This document shows positions 8,955 through 17,407 of a stretch of DNA of 50,920 bases, piece by piece. The notes under the pieces are model-generated. The model was not told where the DNA came from. It saw only the letters and a program-made list of their open reading frames with translations, and searched no databases. Position numbers and translations under genes: made by a program. This DNA is from Nocardiopsis sp. CC223A (GTDB lineage: Bacteria > Actinomycetota > Actinomycetes > Streptosporangiales > Streptosporangiaceae): positions 1 to 50,920 of the forward strand of contig NZ_JASFDV010000049.1 in NCBI RefSeq assembly GCF_030766825.1, read 5' to 3'. Numbering within the stretch: the first letter of the stretch is position 1; each line of letters starts with the position of its first letter.

Positions 8955-9195
8955 CGCCCCGGCCGGATCCCCGGGCGCCGGCACGACGGGCGAGCAGCTC
9001 CATGTGGGACTCGGTCGCGCGGGCGTGCCGCCGCAGCGCCAGGAGCCCCCGCCGCCTCAGCTCCTCCCGGCCGTCCCGGGCCAGTGCCGCCAGGTCCGAC
9101 CGGCCCAGCAGCGACCCGGCCCTGCGCAGGGCCGTTCCGACACCCTCGATGACCAGGTCGGCGGCCCCGGCCGCGATCAGTACCGGATCACTCAC
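8947..9195 (-). CDS. 82-aa helical hypothetical protein, first gene of isoprenoid operon
   Basis: This is a small protein of about 82 residues, Ala/Leu/Arg-rich and predicted mostly helical, with no recognised domain. The GTG start is preceded by GAGGG at a good distance. The stop overlaps the polyprenyl synthase ATG by eight bases, which supports it as a real translated gene. It could be a partner or scaffold for the synthase or oxygenase; nothing in the sequence proves that. An ATG farther upstream (9351) would overlap the predicted promoter and is unlikely. Confidence 0.55.
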   Translation of the reverse strand: MSDPVLIAAGAADLVIEGVGTALRRAGSLLGRSDLAALARDGREELRRRGLLALRRHARATESHMELLARRAGARGSGRGDA

Positions 9196-9328
9196 GCGTT
9201 CGCCCTCGGCACCGTCACCGGTGTGCGCCACAGTGCTGTTCTCCCGTCCACGTCCGGCACGACAGTGACCACGGCTCCGGAGAAAAGGACCGATATTTCG
9301 GAGGTGCGCCGTGGCTCCTTTTCCGAGG

Positions 9329-9358
9329 ATCATCTTCGGCCATGAAGGCATTTGTCAA
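9329..9358 (-). promoter_or_regulatory. Promoter of isoprenoid operon
   Basis: On the minus strand, a perfect -35 TTGACA (9353-9358) and -10 GATGAT (9329-9334) are separated by 18 bases. Transcription would start near 9321 and give a leader of about 125 bases before the 82-aa gene. Confidence 0.5.
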
Positions 9359-9796
9359 TGCGCTGGTGTGATCCGGTGCGTTTTATTGGGGGGTGTGGCG
9401 TGCTTCTTTCTCGCGGGAATCGGACAATAGTGATAAGAATCAGACAAGAAGGAAGAAAAAGATCCGTGATATTCCGTCCGGGGTCAAGGGCCCGGTCCGG
9501 AGCCTCACGGTTTCACCGCCTCCGGCCGGAGTTCGTGCCGGTTCATATCGCCGCGGGCGGACGGCCGCAACCCTGGCCGCCCGAGCCGTCCGCGAGTGTC
9601 CGGGCCCTCGTGCCGGGGGAGCTCCACGTGCGCGGTCCGGGCCGGGGCCCGGTGCTGTCGGTGTTCTCCGTATTCCGGTCGTCGACGCGGGAGAATTGGG
9701 TTTTTATAATGACTCGTGTTATTTCCGAGTTTTGTCGGATGCGGGCGGGTGGATGTGTTCGCGTGCTCCTTTTTCGGTCCCCGGCGGAGCGGCGAT

Positions 9797-9830
9797 GGGG
9801 CCCGGCCGGGACATCCCCGGGCCGGGCCCC
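9797..9830. terminator. Hairpin, 11-bp stem
   Basis: GGGGCCCGGCC (9797-9807) pairs perfectly with GGCCGGGCCCC (9820-9830). It lies beyond the symporter stop and may be a second terminator. Confidence 0.45.
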
Positions 9831-9849
9831 GGGAACGCCCGGGCCCTGC

Positions 9850-9880
9850 CTCCCCGGCCGTCCCGGAGACGGCCGGGGAG
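9850..9880 (-). terminator. Terminator of the AGCS symporter gene
   Basis: CTCCCCGGCCGTC and GACGGCCGGGGAG form a perfect 13-bp stem with a 5-base loop. It begins 15 bases past the symporter stop on the minus strand. Confidence 0.65.
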
Positions 9881-9895
9881 ACCCGCCGGGCTGGT

Positions 9896-11353
9896 TCAGG
9901 ACTGCGCCTTCTCCGCCTTCTCCGGTTCGGCGTCCCAGCACCGCACGTGGGGCAGCTCCGGCAGCCGGTCCGCGGTGAAGACCGGGTCCAGGCCCTGCCT
10001 GCGCTGGTCCGTGTAGTCCTTGAGCAGCTTGAGCGCGACGCCCGCCAGCGGCACGACCGCCGCCAGGTTGACCAGCGCCATGAAGCCCATGGTCGTGTCG
10101 GACAGCGTCCACACCAGCTGGATCGAGCCGATGGAGCCCAGGAAGGTCGCCACCAGGAAGACCCACTTGTAGGAGGTCAGCAGCTTCTCGCTCGGGTTGA
10201 GGAAGCCGATGTTGGACTCGCCGTAGTAGTAGTTGCCCAGCACCGAGGTGAAGGCCAGCAGGAAGATGATGACGGTCAGCGCGTGCACCGCCCAGGTGCC
10301 CAGGTTCGCGCCCAGCGCGTCCTGGGTCATCGTGGCGCCCAGGTCCTCGCCGTAGACGGGGTTGGAGACCAGGATGATGAAGGCGGTGACCGAACAGACG
10401 ACCAGCGTGTCGAAGTAGACGCCCAGGGTCTGCACCAGGCCCTGCTTGACCGGGTGGCTGACGCTCGCCGTCGCGCCCGCGTTGGGCGCCGATCCCAGTC
10501 CGGCCTCGTTGGAGAACATCCCGCGGCGCACGCCCTGGATGATCGCCGTGCCCAGACCGGCGGCGGCGATCTCGCGCAGCCCGAAGGCGTGGGCGAACAT
10601 GAGCGAGACGACCCCGGGGATCTTCTCCAGGTTCATCAGGACGACCGCGATGCCCAGCAGCAGGTAGGCCAGCGCCATGAACGGCACCAGCAGCTGGGCG
10701 ACGTGGGCGATGCGCCGGATGCCGCCGAAGATCACCGCGGCGGTCAGCGCCACCAGCCCGACGCCGATGAGCGCGGGCAGCCACGGCATGGCGTCGGTGT
10801 CGGCGCCCAGTTCGGCCGCGGAGCCGACGAGGGTGCTGGAGATCGTGTTCGACTGCACGGCGTTGAAGACGAAGCCGAAGGTCACCGTGATGGTGATCGC
10901 GAAGACCACGCCCAGCCAGCGCCGCCCGAGCCCGTACTGCATGTAGTAGGCGGGGCCTCCCCGGAAACCGCCCTTGTAGGGCACCTTCCACAGCTGCGCG
11001 AGTGTGGACTCCACGAAGCTGGCCGCGCCGACGAGGAGGGCCATGAGCCACATCCACACCACGGCGCCGGGACCGCCCAGGGAGATCGCGGTGGCCACGC
11101 CCGCGACGTTGCCGGTGCCGACCCGGGCCGCCGCGGACACCGCGAACGCCTGGAAGGAGGAGATGGACCGCTTTCCGTCGTCGTCCGTCTGCGTGGAGCC
11201 GCCGAGCGCGCGGAACATGTCGGGGAGCAGGCGCAGCTGCACCAGCCCCAGGCGGACGGTGAAGTACAGGCTCGCGGCGACCAGCACCACGATGACCAGG
11301 GGCCAGAAGAGGTCGTTGTTGAAGGCGCCGATGGCGTCGGTCAACCCTTGCAT
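9896..11353 (-). CDS. Alanine/glycine:cation symporter (AGCS family)
   Basis: This is a polytopic membrane protein of about 485 aa that imports alanine or glycine with Na+ or H+. AGCS features include the segment around AARVGTGNVAGVATAI, GGPAYYMQYGLGRRWLG, and GVRRGMFSNEAGLGSAPNA, with about ten hydrophobic segments. The C-terminal tail is charged and lies outside the membrane. The start is uncertain: the ATG before QGLTDAIG fits family N-termini, but GTG codons at 11368 and 11377 are possible and none has a strong ribosome site. It is divergent from ilvA across about 300 bp (11354-11649). I see no riboswitch there. Confidence 0.9.
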   Translation of the reverse strand: MQGLTDAIGAFNNDLFWPLVIVVLVAASLYFTVRLGLVQLRLLPDMFRALGGSTQTDDDGKRSISSFQAFAVSAAARVGTGNVAGVATAISLGGPGAVVWMWLMALLVGAASFVESTLAQLWKVPYKGGFRGGPAYYMQYGLGRRWLGVVFAITITVTFGFVFNAVQSNTISSTLVGSAAELGADTDAMPWLPALIGVGLVALTAAVIFGGIRRIAHVAQLLVPFMALAYLLLGIAVVLMNLEKIPGVVSLMFAHAFGLREIAAAGLGTAIIQGVRRGMFSNEAGLGSAPNAGATASVSHPVKQGLVQTLGVYFDTLVVCSVTAFIILVSNPVYGEDLGATMTQDALGANLGTWAVHALTVIIFLLAFTSVLGNYYYGESNIGFLNPSEKLLTSYKWVFLVATFLGSIGSIQLVWTLSDTTMGFMALVNLAAVVPLAGVALKLLKDYTDQRRQGLDPVFTADRLPELPHVRCWDAEPEKAEKAQS

Positions 11354-11649
11354 GGGAGAGAGGCTCACCGTTTCCACAGAGGAGGGAGGACAGTACGAAG
11401 GGCCTTTCTCGCCTGATTCGTCCGCATCAAACACGGAGCGACCGTTAGGGGACTTCCTGTCACGTAATCGTTGCCCGGCCGTGGTGGTGCCGGAACCCGT
11501 GTGGAGGGGATCACAGCCGGACCCGAGACGGTTCCCCTGTGGCCTGTGGGGTGCGAGTGCAACCCGAACGGTCATGGGGCGCTGTACGGTCGAGACGGAC
11601 GGTTCCGGGTCCCGCCCCCGGCGGCGGGACCGGGCCCACGCCCGGAACG

Positions 11650-12942
11650 ATGGGGACCACGGTGAACGAGAACGACCGGTACGGGGACGCGGCGCCCGCG
11701 CGGGTGAGCGCGGCGCAGGTGGACGAGGCGGCAGCCCGCCTCGCCGACGTCATCCCGCCGACCCCGCTCCAGCGCAACGAGCGCCTGTCCGCGCGGTACG
11801 GCCTGGACGTGCGGCTCAAACGCGAGGACCTCAACGCCGTCCGCTCCTACAAGGGGCGCGGCGCCCTCAACTTCGTGCGCTCGCTCGACCCGGAGCGCCG
11901 CGAACGGGGCGTGGTCTGTGCGAGCGCGGGCAACCACGCCCAGGGGGTGGCGTTCGCGTGCGCGTCCCTGGGGATCCGGGCGCGCATCCACCTGCCCAGG
12001 ACCACCCCGCGTCAGAAGCGCGAGCGGGTGACCGCGCTGGGCGGGGAGAGCGTGAGCGTCATCGTCGCCGGGGACACCTACGACGACGCCGCCGCGGCCG
12101 CCCGGGCCGACGCCGAGGGCCTGGGGATGACCCTGCTGCCCGCCTTCGACGACCCGCGCACCATCGCCGGGCAGGGCACCGTGGTCAAGGAGATCGTGGA
12201 ACAGCTCGGCCGGGCCCCCGACGCCGTCGTGGTCCCGGTGGGCGGCGGCGGACTCCTGGCCGGGACGCTCACCTGGCTGCGCGGGCACCACCGGCGGGTC
12301 CGGGTGATCGGCGCCGAACCGGCGGGGGCCGCGAGCATGGCGGCCGCCCTGCGCGCGGGGCGGCCGGTGGACCTGGAGCACCTCGACCCGTTCGTGGACG
12401 GCGCCGCCGTGCGCCGGGTCGGCCGCATCACCCACGCGGTGGCGGCCGAACGCCCGCCGCACCTGGTCGCGGTACCCGAGGGGCGCATCTGCCGGGAGAT
12501 GCTCGACCTGTACCAGACCGATGGGATCATCAGCGAACCCGCGGGTGCGCTCGCCTCCGCCGCCCTCGATCTGGACGTCGACCTCCCGGAGGGCGCGACG
12601 GTCGTGTGCGTGCTCTCCGGCGGGAACAACGACGTGAGCCGGTACGCCGAGATCGTCGAGCGGGCGCTGGTCCACGAGGGGCGCAAACACTACTTCCTGG
12701 TGGACTTCCCCCAGGAGCCGGGGGCGCTGCGCCGCTTCCTCGACGACATCCTGGGGCCGGACGACGACATCACCCGGTTCGAGTACGTCAAGCGCAACAA
12801 CCGCGAGACCGGCCCGGCCCTGGTGGGTGTGGAACTGGGGTCGCCGGAGGACCTGGAGCCCATGCTCAAGCGCATGGAGGCCGCCCCGCACCGTATCGAG
12901 CGGGTGCGCCCGGACAGCCCTCTCTTCGGATTCCTGGTCTGA
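11650..12942 (+). CDS. ilvA: Threonine ammonia-lyase (biosynthetic threonine deaminase)
   Basis: This is a 430-aa PLP enzyme that converts threonine to 2-oxobutanoate, the first committed step to isoleucine. The PLP lysine is in RSYKGRGA, the phosphate-binding loop is GGGG in VPVGGGGLLAG, and SAGNHAQGVA is the family signature. A single ACT-like regulatory domain occupies roughly the last 90 residues, from HYFLVDFPQEPGALRRFL. Length and architecture match the short Bacillus-type IlvA rather than the 514-aa E. coli form. Isoleucine feedback is therefore likely but may be weaker. The ATG at 11650 precedes the conserved region; a GTG four codons later is an alternative. A small CxxC protein gene follows after four bases. 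Confidence 0.93.
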   Translation: MGTTVNENDRYGDAAPARVSAAQVDEAAARLADVIPPTPLQRNERLSARYGLDVRLKREDLNAVRSYKGRGALNFVRSLDPERRERGVVCASAGNHAQGVAFACASLGIRARIHLPRTTPRQKRERVTALGGESVSVIVAGDTYDDAAAAARADAEGLGMTLLPAFDDPRTIAGQGTVVKEIVEQLGRAPDAVVVPVGGGGLLAGTLTWLRGHHRRVRVIGAEPAGAASMAAALRAGRPVDLEHLDPFVDGAAVRRVGRITHAVAAERPPHLVAVPEGRICREMLDLYQTDGIISEPAGALASAALDLDVDLPEGATVVCVLSGGNNDVSRYAEIVERALVHEGRKHYFLVDFPQEPGALRRFLDDILGPDDDITRFEYVKRNNRETGPALVGVELGSPEDLEPMLKRMEAAPHRIERVRPDSPLFGFLV

Positions 12943-12946
12943 CCCC

Positions 12947-13348
12947 GTGCACGACCGCGCCGCGGAGCAGACCGAACCGTGCACCGCCTGCGGCGGAGCC
13001 CGGACCGGGTGGGCCGCCCAGTCCGTCGAGGACGGCCGCCTGCACCGGACGCTCGAATGGCTCTGTGCCTGCGGTCAGGTCTGCGACCGGGGCAGGGGCC
13101 CGGCCCCGGGCGGGGTCCGCGAGGCGGTGATCGCCCGCCACGGGACGCACCTCCTCGTCCTGGCCGATCCGCAGACCCGGAGCGGCGCGGTCCCCAAGGC
13201 CTTCCGTGACGTGTTCGGCCTGTCCCTCGTCGAGGCCGCGCGGGCGGCCGCGGCGCTGCGCGGCCCGGGGTGGGAGGGCACCCACCCCGAAGTCCGGCTC
13301 CTGGCCGAACTCCTGGCCTCGGCGGGCCTGCCCACCGCCGTCCACTGA
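12947..13348 (+). CDS. Small CxxC hypothetical protein
   Basis: This is a 133-aa protein of unknown function. CTACG and CACG, about 30 residues apart near the N-terminus, could form a zinc ribbon. The C-terminal part, around FRDVFGLSLVEAARAAAAL, is helical and faintly recalls the ribosomal L7/L12 C-terminal fold (GLGLKEAK-type helix); that comparison is speculative. The GTG start lies four bases after the ilvA stop, so the two are probably co-transcribed. No strong ribosome site is visible, which agrees with coupled translation. Confidence 0.6.
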   Translation: MHDRAAEQTEPCTACGGARTGWAAQSVEDGRLHRTLEWLCACGQVCDRGRGPAPGGVREAVIARHGTHLLVLADPQTRSGAVPKAFRDVFGLSLVEAARAAAALRGPGWEGTHPEVRLLAELLASAGLPTAVH

Positions 13349-13361
13349 CCCGACCGGCGGG

Positions 13362-13798
13362 TCAGCCGCCGGGGAGGAGGTCGGGGCGGACGGCGCGGAA
13401 CGCGCGGACGAGCTCGCCGTGCCGGGCCCGGTTCGGTTTGATCCGCATCTTCTCGCCCTCCAGGCCGACCCGGTGCGGCATGCCCGGCGTTCGCGCACGA
13501 GACCGATGCCCCGGCCGCCGACCTTCACGCCCTGCTGCGCCAGGTGGCGCGGACCGATGGCCACCAGTCCGAGGATCGGCACGAGCAGAACGACGCCGAG
13601 GGCCCCGAACACCATCAGGCCACCGGACAGGTCCTCGACGTTGCCGTTGACGTACGCGGCGTACCGGGCGCCCACGCCGAGCCCCACGGGCACCAGCAGG
13701 ATCAGGCCGAAGACGATCCAGTAGGCGATCCAGGAGAGCACCTCGTCCTTGCGCACGTCCACCCGGCCGGAGCCGGGCGCGGGGGAGGAGGCGGGCAT
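13362..13798 (-). pseudogene. Frameshifted two-helix membrane protein
   Basis: The start at 13798 (ATG with AGGA upstream) reads a plausible protein with two membrane helices, WIAYWIVFGLILLVPVGLG and VFGALGVVLLVPILGLVAIG, followed by a basic segment ending VRERR. From about 13487 the frame turns into low-complexity Arg/Ser sequence antisense to the neighbouring gene. The adjacent frame gives a normal-looking end (MPHRVGLEGEKMRIKPN to PDLLPGG) with a stop at 13362. One extra G in the CGCCGGGCATG run would restore a continuous protein of about 145 aa. It is either a recent frameshift or a sequencing error. I do not recognise the family. Confidence 0.6.
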
Positions 13799-14127
13799 GG
13801 GGGTCCTGTCGTGAGGCGGTCCGACAAGCCGACCGTACCGGGAACCCCGGGGTCAGATGTGCGCCACGACCGTCCGCACCGGGTGCCCCAGGGCCTGCGC
13901 CACCCGGGTGGGCTCGTCGGCGGGGTGGCGTCCGCGTGTGAGCGGCGCGAGAGCACGTGGTTCCGTCTCGGGGGCCTGACGTACGCGCTGCGGGGAAGAA
14001 CATCAGCCAGGTGTCGGCGATGTCCGTGTGTTCTTCTCACCGGTAACGACCACTCGGTTCCGGACCGGCGGGGCCGCCGCCGACCGGATACGGGCCTGCG
14101 GGGCCGACGTACGTCCCCGCAGGGTGG
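13799..14127. other. Gene-free stretch
   Basis: No supported gene. On the minus strand, a short open frame ending at 13855 has coding-like character (ALAPLTRGRHPADEPTRVAQ) but no start codon. It may be the tail of a lost gene. Confidence 0.4.
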
Positions 14128-15003
14128 TCACCGGTACATCGCCGCGATGGCGGTGAGGTCGGCGTCCGCGTGCCCGCCGGCGCTCGCCCGTTCGTATCCG
14201 GCCAGCGCGGTGCGGGTCATCGGCGTCTCGAAGCCGAGCTCCTCACCGAGCGCGGCCAGGTAGCCCAGGTCCTTGGCGACCAGCCGCACCGGGAAGTTCG
14301 GTGAGAAGTCGCCGGCGACCATGGCACCGATCGCGCGGGCGGCGGCCGGGCTGGTCACCGGCAGCTCGGTGAGCAGACCCAGCGACCCGGACAGGTCCAG
14401 CCCCGCGTGGTGGGCGGCGCCGATCAGTTCGGCCATGGCGGCGACCTGGGCGGCCAGTGACGCGTTCACTATCAGCTTCAGCGCGGCCGCGGTACCGTGC
14501 CCGCCGACGCGGTGGACCCGGGCCGCGCTGTTCCCCAGTACGTCGCGGGCGTCCGCGAGGACCTCGGGCGGGCCACCGACCAGGTGGACCAACGCGCGCG
14601 CCTCGGCCTGGGGGCGGGAGCCGAGCATCGGCGCCTCCAGGAACCGCAGCCCGGCGTGGTCCGCCGCGGTGGCCAGCCTCCGGATCCAGCCCGGGGACAG
14701 GGTGCTCGCCTCGATGGCGAGGGTGCCGCGCGGAGCCCCGGCCAGCACCCCGGTGCGCGGGTCGAGCCAGACGGACTCGGAGGCCTCGTCGTCGCTGACG
14801 GCGACGAGCACGACGTCCGCGCGGGCGGCGGCGTCCGCGGGGGACGCCGCCGCGGACGCGCCCTCCGCGACCAGCCTCCGCACCGGCTCGGGGGACCGGT
14901 TCGCCACGACCACCGGGTATCCGCCGGAGCACAGGTTGCGTGCCAGGCGGGCGCCCATCGCGCCGAGGCCGACCACCGCGACACTCGGTGGGGTCGCGGT
15001 CAC
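14128..15003 (-). CDS. 3-hydroxyisobutyrate-dehydrogenase-family oxidoreductase
   Basis: This is a 291-aa NAD(P)-dependent beta-hydroxyacid dehydrogenase-like enzyme. The Rossmann motif is VGLGAMG near residues 11-17. The catalytic Lys is expected in the ALKLIVNASLAAQ helix, and KDLGYLAA marks the C-terminal helical domain. The family oxidises short beta-hydroxyacids or reduces aldehydes and imines; the substrate here is unknown. The GTG start overlaps the SDR stop in a GTGA, so translation is coupled. It is the last gene of a LysR-SDR-dehydrogenase operon. Confidence 0.87.
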   Translation of the reverse strand: MTATPPSVAVVGLGAMGARLARNLCSGGYPVVVANRSPEPVRRLVAEGASAAASPADAAARADVVLVAVSDDEASESVWLDPRTGVLAGAPRGTLAIEASTLSPGWIRRLATAADHAGLRFLEAPMLGSRPQAEARALVHLVGGPPEVLADARDVLGNSAARVHRVGGHGTAAALKLIVNASLAAQVAAMAELIGAAHHAGLDLSGSLGLLTELPVTSPAAARAIGAMVAGDFSPNFPVRLVAKDLGYLAALGEELGFETPMTRTALAGYERASAGGHADADLTAIAAMYR

Positions 15004-15722
15004 CGCTCCTCCCCGGAGAAGGCGTGTTCGAACCCCTTGGGGTCGGTCCACCACAGTGCCGACATCTGCTCGGAGGTGGGGTCGGGGAAGATGTCGGTGT
15101 GCCCGGCGGCGAGGCCCTCCACGATCGCGTCCGCGACGGCCCGCGGCTCGGCCTTGGGCATGCCGTCGAACCCGGCGAGCATGTCGGTGTCGATGCCGCC
15201 GGGGTACACGCCGTGCACGGCGATGCCCCGTGAGCGCAGACCCGGGCGGATGGCCTGGGTGAAGGAGTGCAGAGCGGCTTTGGAGGCGGAGTAGCCGGCC
15301 ATGGGCGGTGCGCCGGCCAGGGCGAGCAGCGACAGCACGTTGACCACGGCACCGCCGCCTGCGCTCTCGATGACCGGCGCGAAGGCGCGGACCAGGTCGA
15401 CGGTGCCGGTGTAGTTGGTGGCCATCTCCAATGCGATGTGGTCCCGTTGCGCCGTGAACGGGTCGGCGAAGTGGGCCGCGCCGGCGTTGTTGATCAGCAG
15501 GGTGACGTCGGGCGCCTGCGCGACGGCGGCGGCGATGTCGGCGGGGGAGGTCAGGTCGAGCCTGATCGGGATCACCCGGTCGGGGTGTCCGGCCAGGGAG
15601 GCGGTGTCGCGGGCGGCCGCGTACACCCGCCGTGCGCCGCGCTCCGACAGGGCGTCGGTCAGGGCGCGGCCGAGGCCTCGGTTCGCGCCGGTGACCAGGG
15701 CGGTGGAGTTGTCGATGTCCAT
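15000..15722 (-). CDS. Short-chain dehydrogenase/reductase
   Basis: This is a 240-aa classical SDR. It has TGANRGLG (NADP-binding), NNAG, a catalytic Ser in the NVLSLLALAG strand, and YSASK, followed by PGGIDTDM. It should be a soluble NAD(P)H carbonyl reductase or alcohol dehydrogenase of unknown substrate. It lies 59 bases downstream of the LysR gene on the same strand and overlaps the next dehydrogenase by four bases. Confidence 0.88.
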   Translation of the reverse strand: MDIDNSTALVTGANRGLGRALTDALSERGARRVYAAARDTASLAGHPDRVIPIRLDLTSPADIAAAVAQAPDVTLLINNAGAAHFADPFTAQRDHIALEMATNYTGTVDLVRAFAPVIESAGGGAVVNVLSLLALAGAPPMAGYSASKAALHSFTQAIRPGLRSRGIAVHGVYPGGIDTDMLAGFDGMPKAEPRAVADAIVEGLAAGHTDIFPDPTSEQMSALWWTDPKGFEHAFSGEER

Positions 15723-15781
15723 GCCCGAAACGCTAGAGACCCCCGCTGTTATCTGTCCAATACGGATTTATTCGCCTGTGA
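15723..15781 (-). promoter_or_regulatory. AT-rich LysR-SDR intergenic region
   Basis: These 59 bases are markedly AT-rich for the region. They contain ATCTGTCCAATACGGAT, an imperfect dyad with the T-N11-A look of LysR-type sites. It may carry the SDR promoter and a LysR operator; the assignment is weak. Confidence 0.3.
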
Positions 15782-16711
15782 TCAGTCCAGTTTATTAATG
15801 CTGATGTCGAGGATGATCTCGCGCAGCAGCGCCGCTCCCGGGTGCGCACTGCCCTCCAGCCGGGCCGGGCCGGTCACCAGGCGCGGCGCGGTCCCGGTCA
15901 GCGGCCGGAACACCACCCCCGAGCGGGAGAAACCGCGCGCCACGGACCGCGCCACGAACGCCACCCCCATGCCCGCGGCCACCAGGGCCAGGATGGTCTG
16001 CAACCCCGTGGCCTCGTGCGCGACCCGGGGTGCGAACCCCGCCGCCACGCAGGCGTCGGTGTACCGGTCGTAGGTCTGCGGTTCCAGTTCACGCGGGAAC
16101 AGCACGAACGCGTCCTCCGCCAGGTCGGCCAGCGCGATGGTGTCCTCACCGGCCAGCGGGTGTTCGGACGGCAGTGCGACACCGACCGGGTCTTCGAGCA
16201 CCGGTGTGGCCTCCAGCCCGCTGCGCGGATCGACCGGGAGGTGCACCAGGCCCAGATCCAGCTGCCCCAGTTGCAGCAGCCGCACCTGATCGGCGCTCTT
16301 GCGCTCCTCGACCCGCACCTGCAAGGCCGGATGGCGCTCCCGCGCCGCCCGCAGCACCGCGGGCAGCAGGCTGTACAGCGCCGTCCCCACGAATCCGACA
16401 CGGACCGTCGCCAGCTCCCCGCGCGCCACGCGCCCGCCGTCGTCGACCACCCGGTGCGCCTCCCCCAGCAGCCGGCGGGCCCCGGCGAGCAGTACCTCTC
16501 CGGCGGGTGTCAGCCGGACCCCTCGGCGGTTCCGGGCCAGCACCTGGTACCCCAGCGCGTCCTCCAGCGCCTTGACCCGGTAGCTCAGACCCGGCTGGCT
16601 CAGATGGAGCCGGGCCGCGGCCCGGCCGAAATGCAACTCCTCGGCCACCACCGAGAACAACCTCAGGTCCCCGAGGCCGACCGCGATCTCCCCGTCCCCG
16701 ATCCCCGCCAT
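15782..16711 (-). CDS. LysR-family transcriptional regulator
   Basis: This is a 309-aa LysR regulator. The winged HTH lies at about residues 11-70, and AAARLHLSQPGLSYRVKALE is the typical recognition segment. A periplasmic-binding-like effector domain covers about 95-300. It is upstream of, and in the same direction as, the SDR and dehydrogenase genes, so it probably controls them and is co-transcribed or closely spaced with them. The ATG is fixed by the short distance to the HTH. The effector is unknown. Confidence 0.9.
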   Translation of the reverse strand: MAGIGDGEIAVGLGDLRLFSVVAEELHFGRAAARLHLSQPGLSYRVKALEDALGYQVLARNRRGVRLTPAGEVLLAGARRLLGEAHRVVDDGGRVARGELATVRVGFVGTALYSLLPAVLRAARERHPALQVRVEERKSADQVRLLQLGQLDLGLVHLPVDPRSGLEATPVLEDPVGVALPSEHPLAGEDTIALADLAEDAFVLFPRELEPQTYDRYTDACVAAGFAPRVAHEATGLQTILALVAAGMGVAFVARSVARGFSRSGVVFRPLTGTAPRLVTGPARLEGSAHPGAALLREIILDISINKLD

Positions 16712-16843
16712 CTCCGCCCGTCCTCCCACCCGGTCCTCACCGCACGCCGACCACAACGTAGCGGGCCGACCGAGGCCGCGGGGCCCGCCCGGCGCACCGG
16801 GTCCGGGGCTCCGTTCGGACATGCCGAAAGCGATGCCGGGGAC

Positions 16844-17160
16844 ATGGCGACGCACATCGGTTCCGACGACACCTGGGCGGTGTCCCGCCCAGGCCGGGAA
16901 CGGGACCTCGACCCGCGCGCGGAGCCGGGCGGGTTCCTGTGCACGCGCCGCGCCCGGTTCAAGCCCTTCGACGTCGGACTCACCGACTACGGCGGCCGGC
17001 GCAGTCGGCCGGGGTGTCGATGGCGTACTGCACGCGCCTGGGGCAGGGCCACGGCCGCAACGTCTCGCCCGAGGTGTTGGTGTTGGACGCGATCTCCGCC
17101 GTCCTGCGGCCGTCCGAGGCCGAGCACACCCACCTGCCGCACCTGGCCCAACGGGTGCGC
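16844..17160 (+). pseudogene. MmyB-type XRE regulator remnant (copy 1)
   Basis: The first frame (16844-17002) encodes the familiar start of MmyB-like regulators, about 53 residues ending DVGLTDYGGRR. The match resumes in another frame from about 17005 with SAGVSMAYCTRLGQGHGRNV and continues to HLAQ at 17151. Roughly 13 codons that normally join them (the RVPGLRREELAQL segment of the family) are missing, with a frame change. Two extra residues also interrupt the SPEVLDAI motif, and the ligand-binding C-terminal domain is absent. It is therefore a dead gene. The 3' limit is approximate. A second remnant of the same family is at 22080. Confidence 0.75.
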
Positions 17161-17407
17161 CGCGGACGCCGGGCCGCGCGCGGCGCCAGCGGGTGCGGCA
17201 CGAAAGCTGGGGCACCGATGCCGTCCGTGACCGGCCGGCCGCCCGTCTCTCCGAGCGTTCCTGACCCCGCCGTCCGGCGGGCGGGACGCGGGCCCGGGCG
17301 GTCGGCCGCACACTGTGTGCGTTCGAGCCGCTGGAACACGCCGATTCCAGCCGCACACTCGACGGTCCGACGGAAAAAGGTTTTCGGCTCCCCGATAGGG
17401 TGGCCAT

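Larger units (their letters stand above)
9682..9880 (+). ncRNA. Orphan promoter plus hairpins: candidate small RNA
   Basis: In a 700-bp gene-free, unusually AT-rich stretch (9196-9895), a -35-like TCGACG (9682-9687) and a perfect TATAAT (9705-9710) are spaced 17 bases apart. Transcription would start near 9717 and meet hairpins at 9797-9830 and 9850-9880, giving RNA of roughly 115-165 nt. No believable ORF lies between. The hairpins also serve the minus-strand symporter, so they alone are no evidence for a small RNA. Confidence 0.25.

Noticed and set aside
9352..10016. Short frames in the AT-rich gap (208 and 207 codons)
   Set aside because: They run into the symporter gene antisense, lack ribosome sites and have shadow-like composition after the first 30 codons.
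11354..11649. Possible glycine riboswitch before the AGCS symporter
   Set aside because: No tandem aptamer-like conserved segments could be seen in the leader.
13855..13997. Coding-like minus-strand stretch ending VRTVVAHI
   Set aside because: No start codon and only about 47 codons; it may be a gene tail but is too short to assign.
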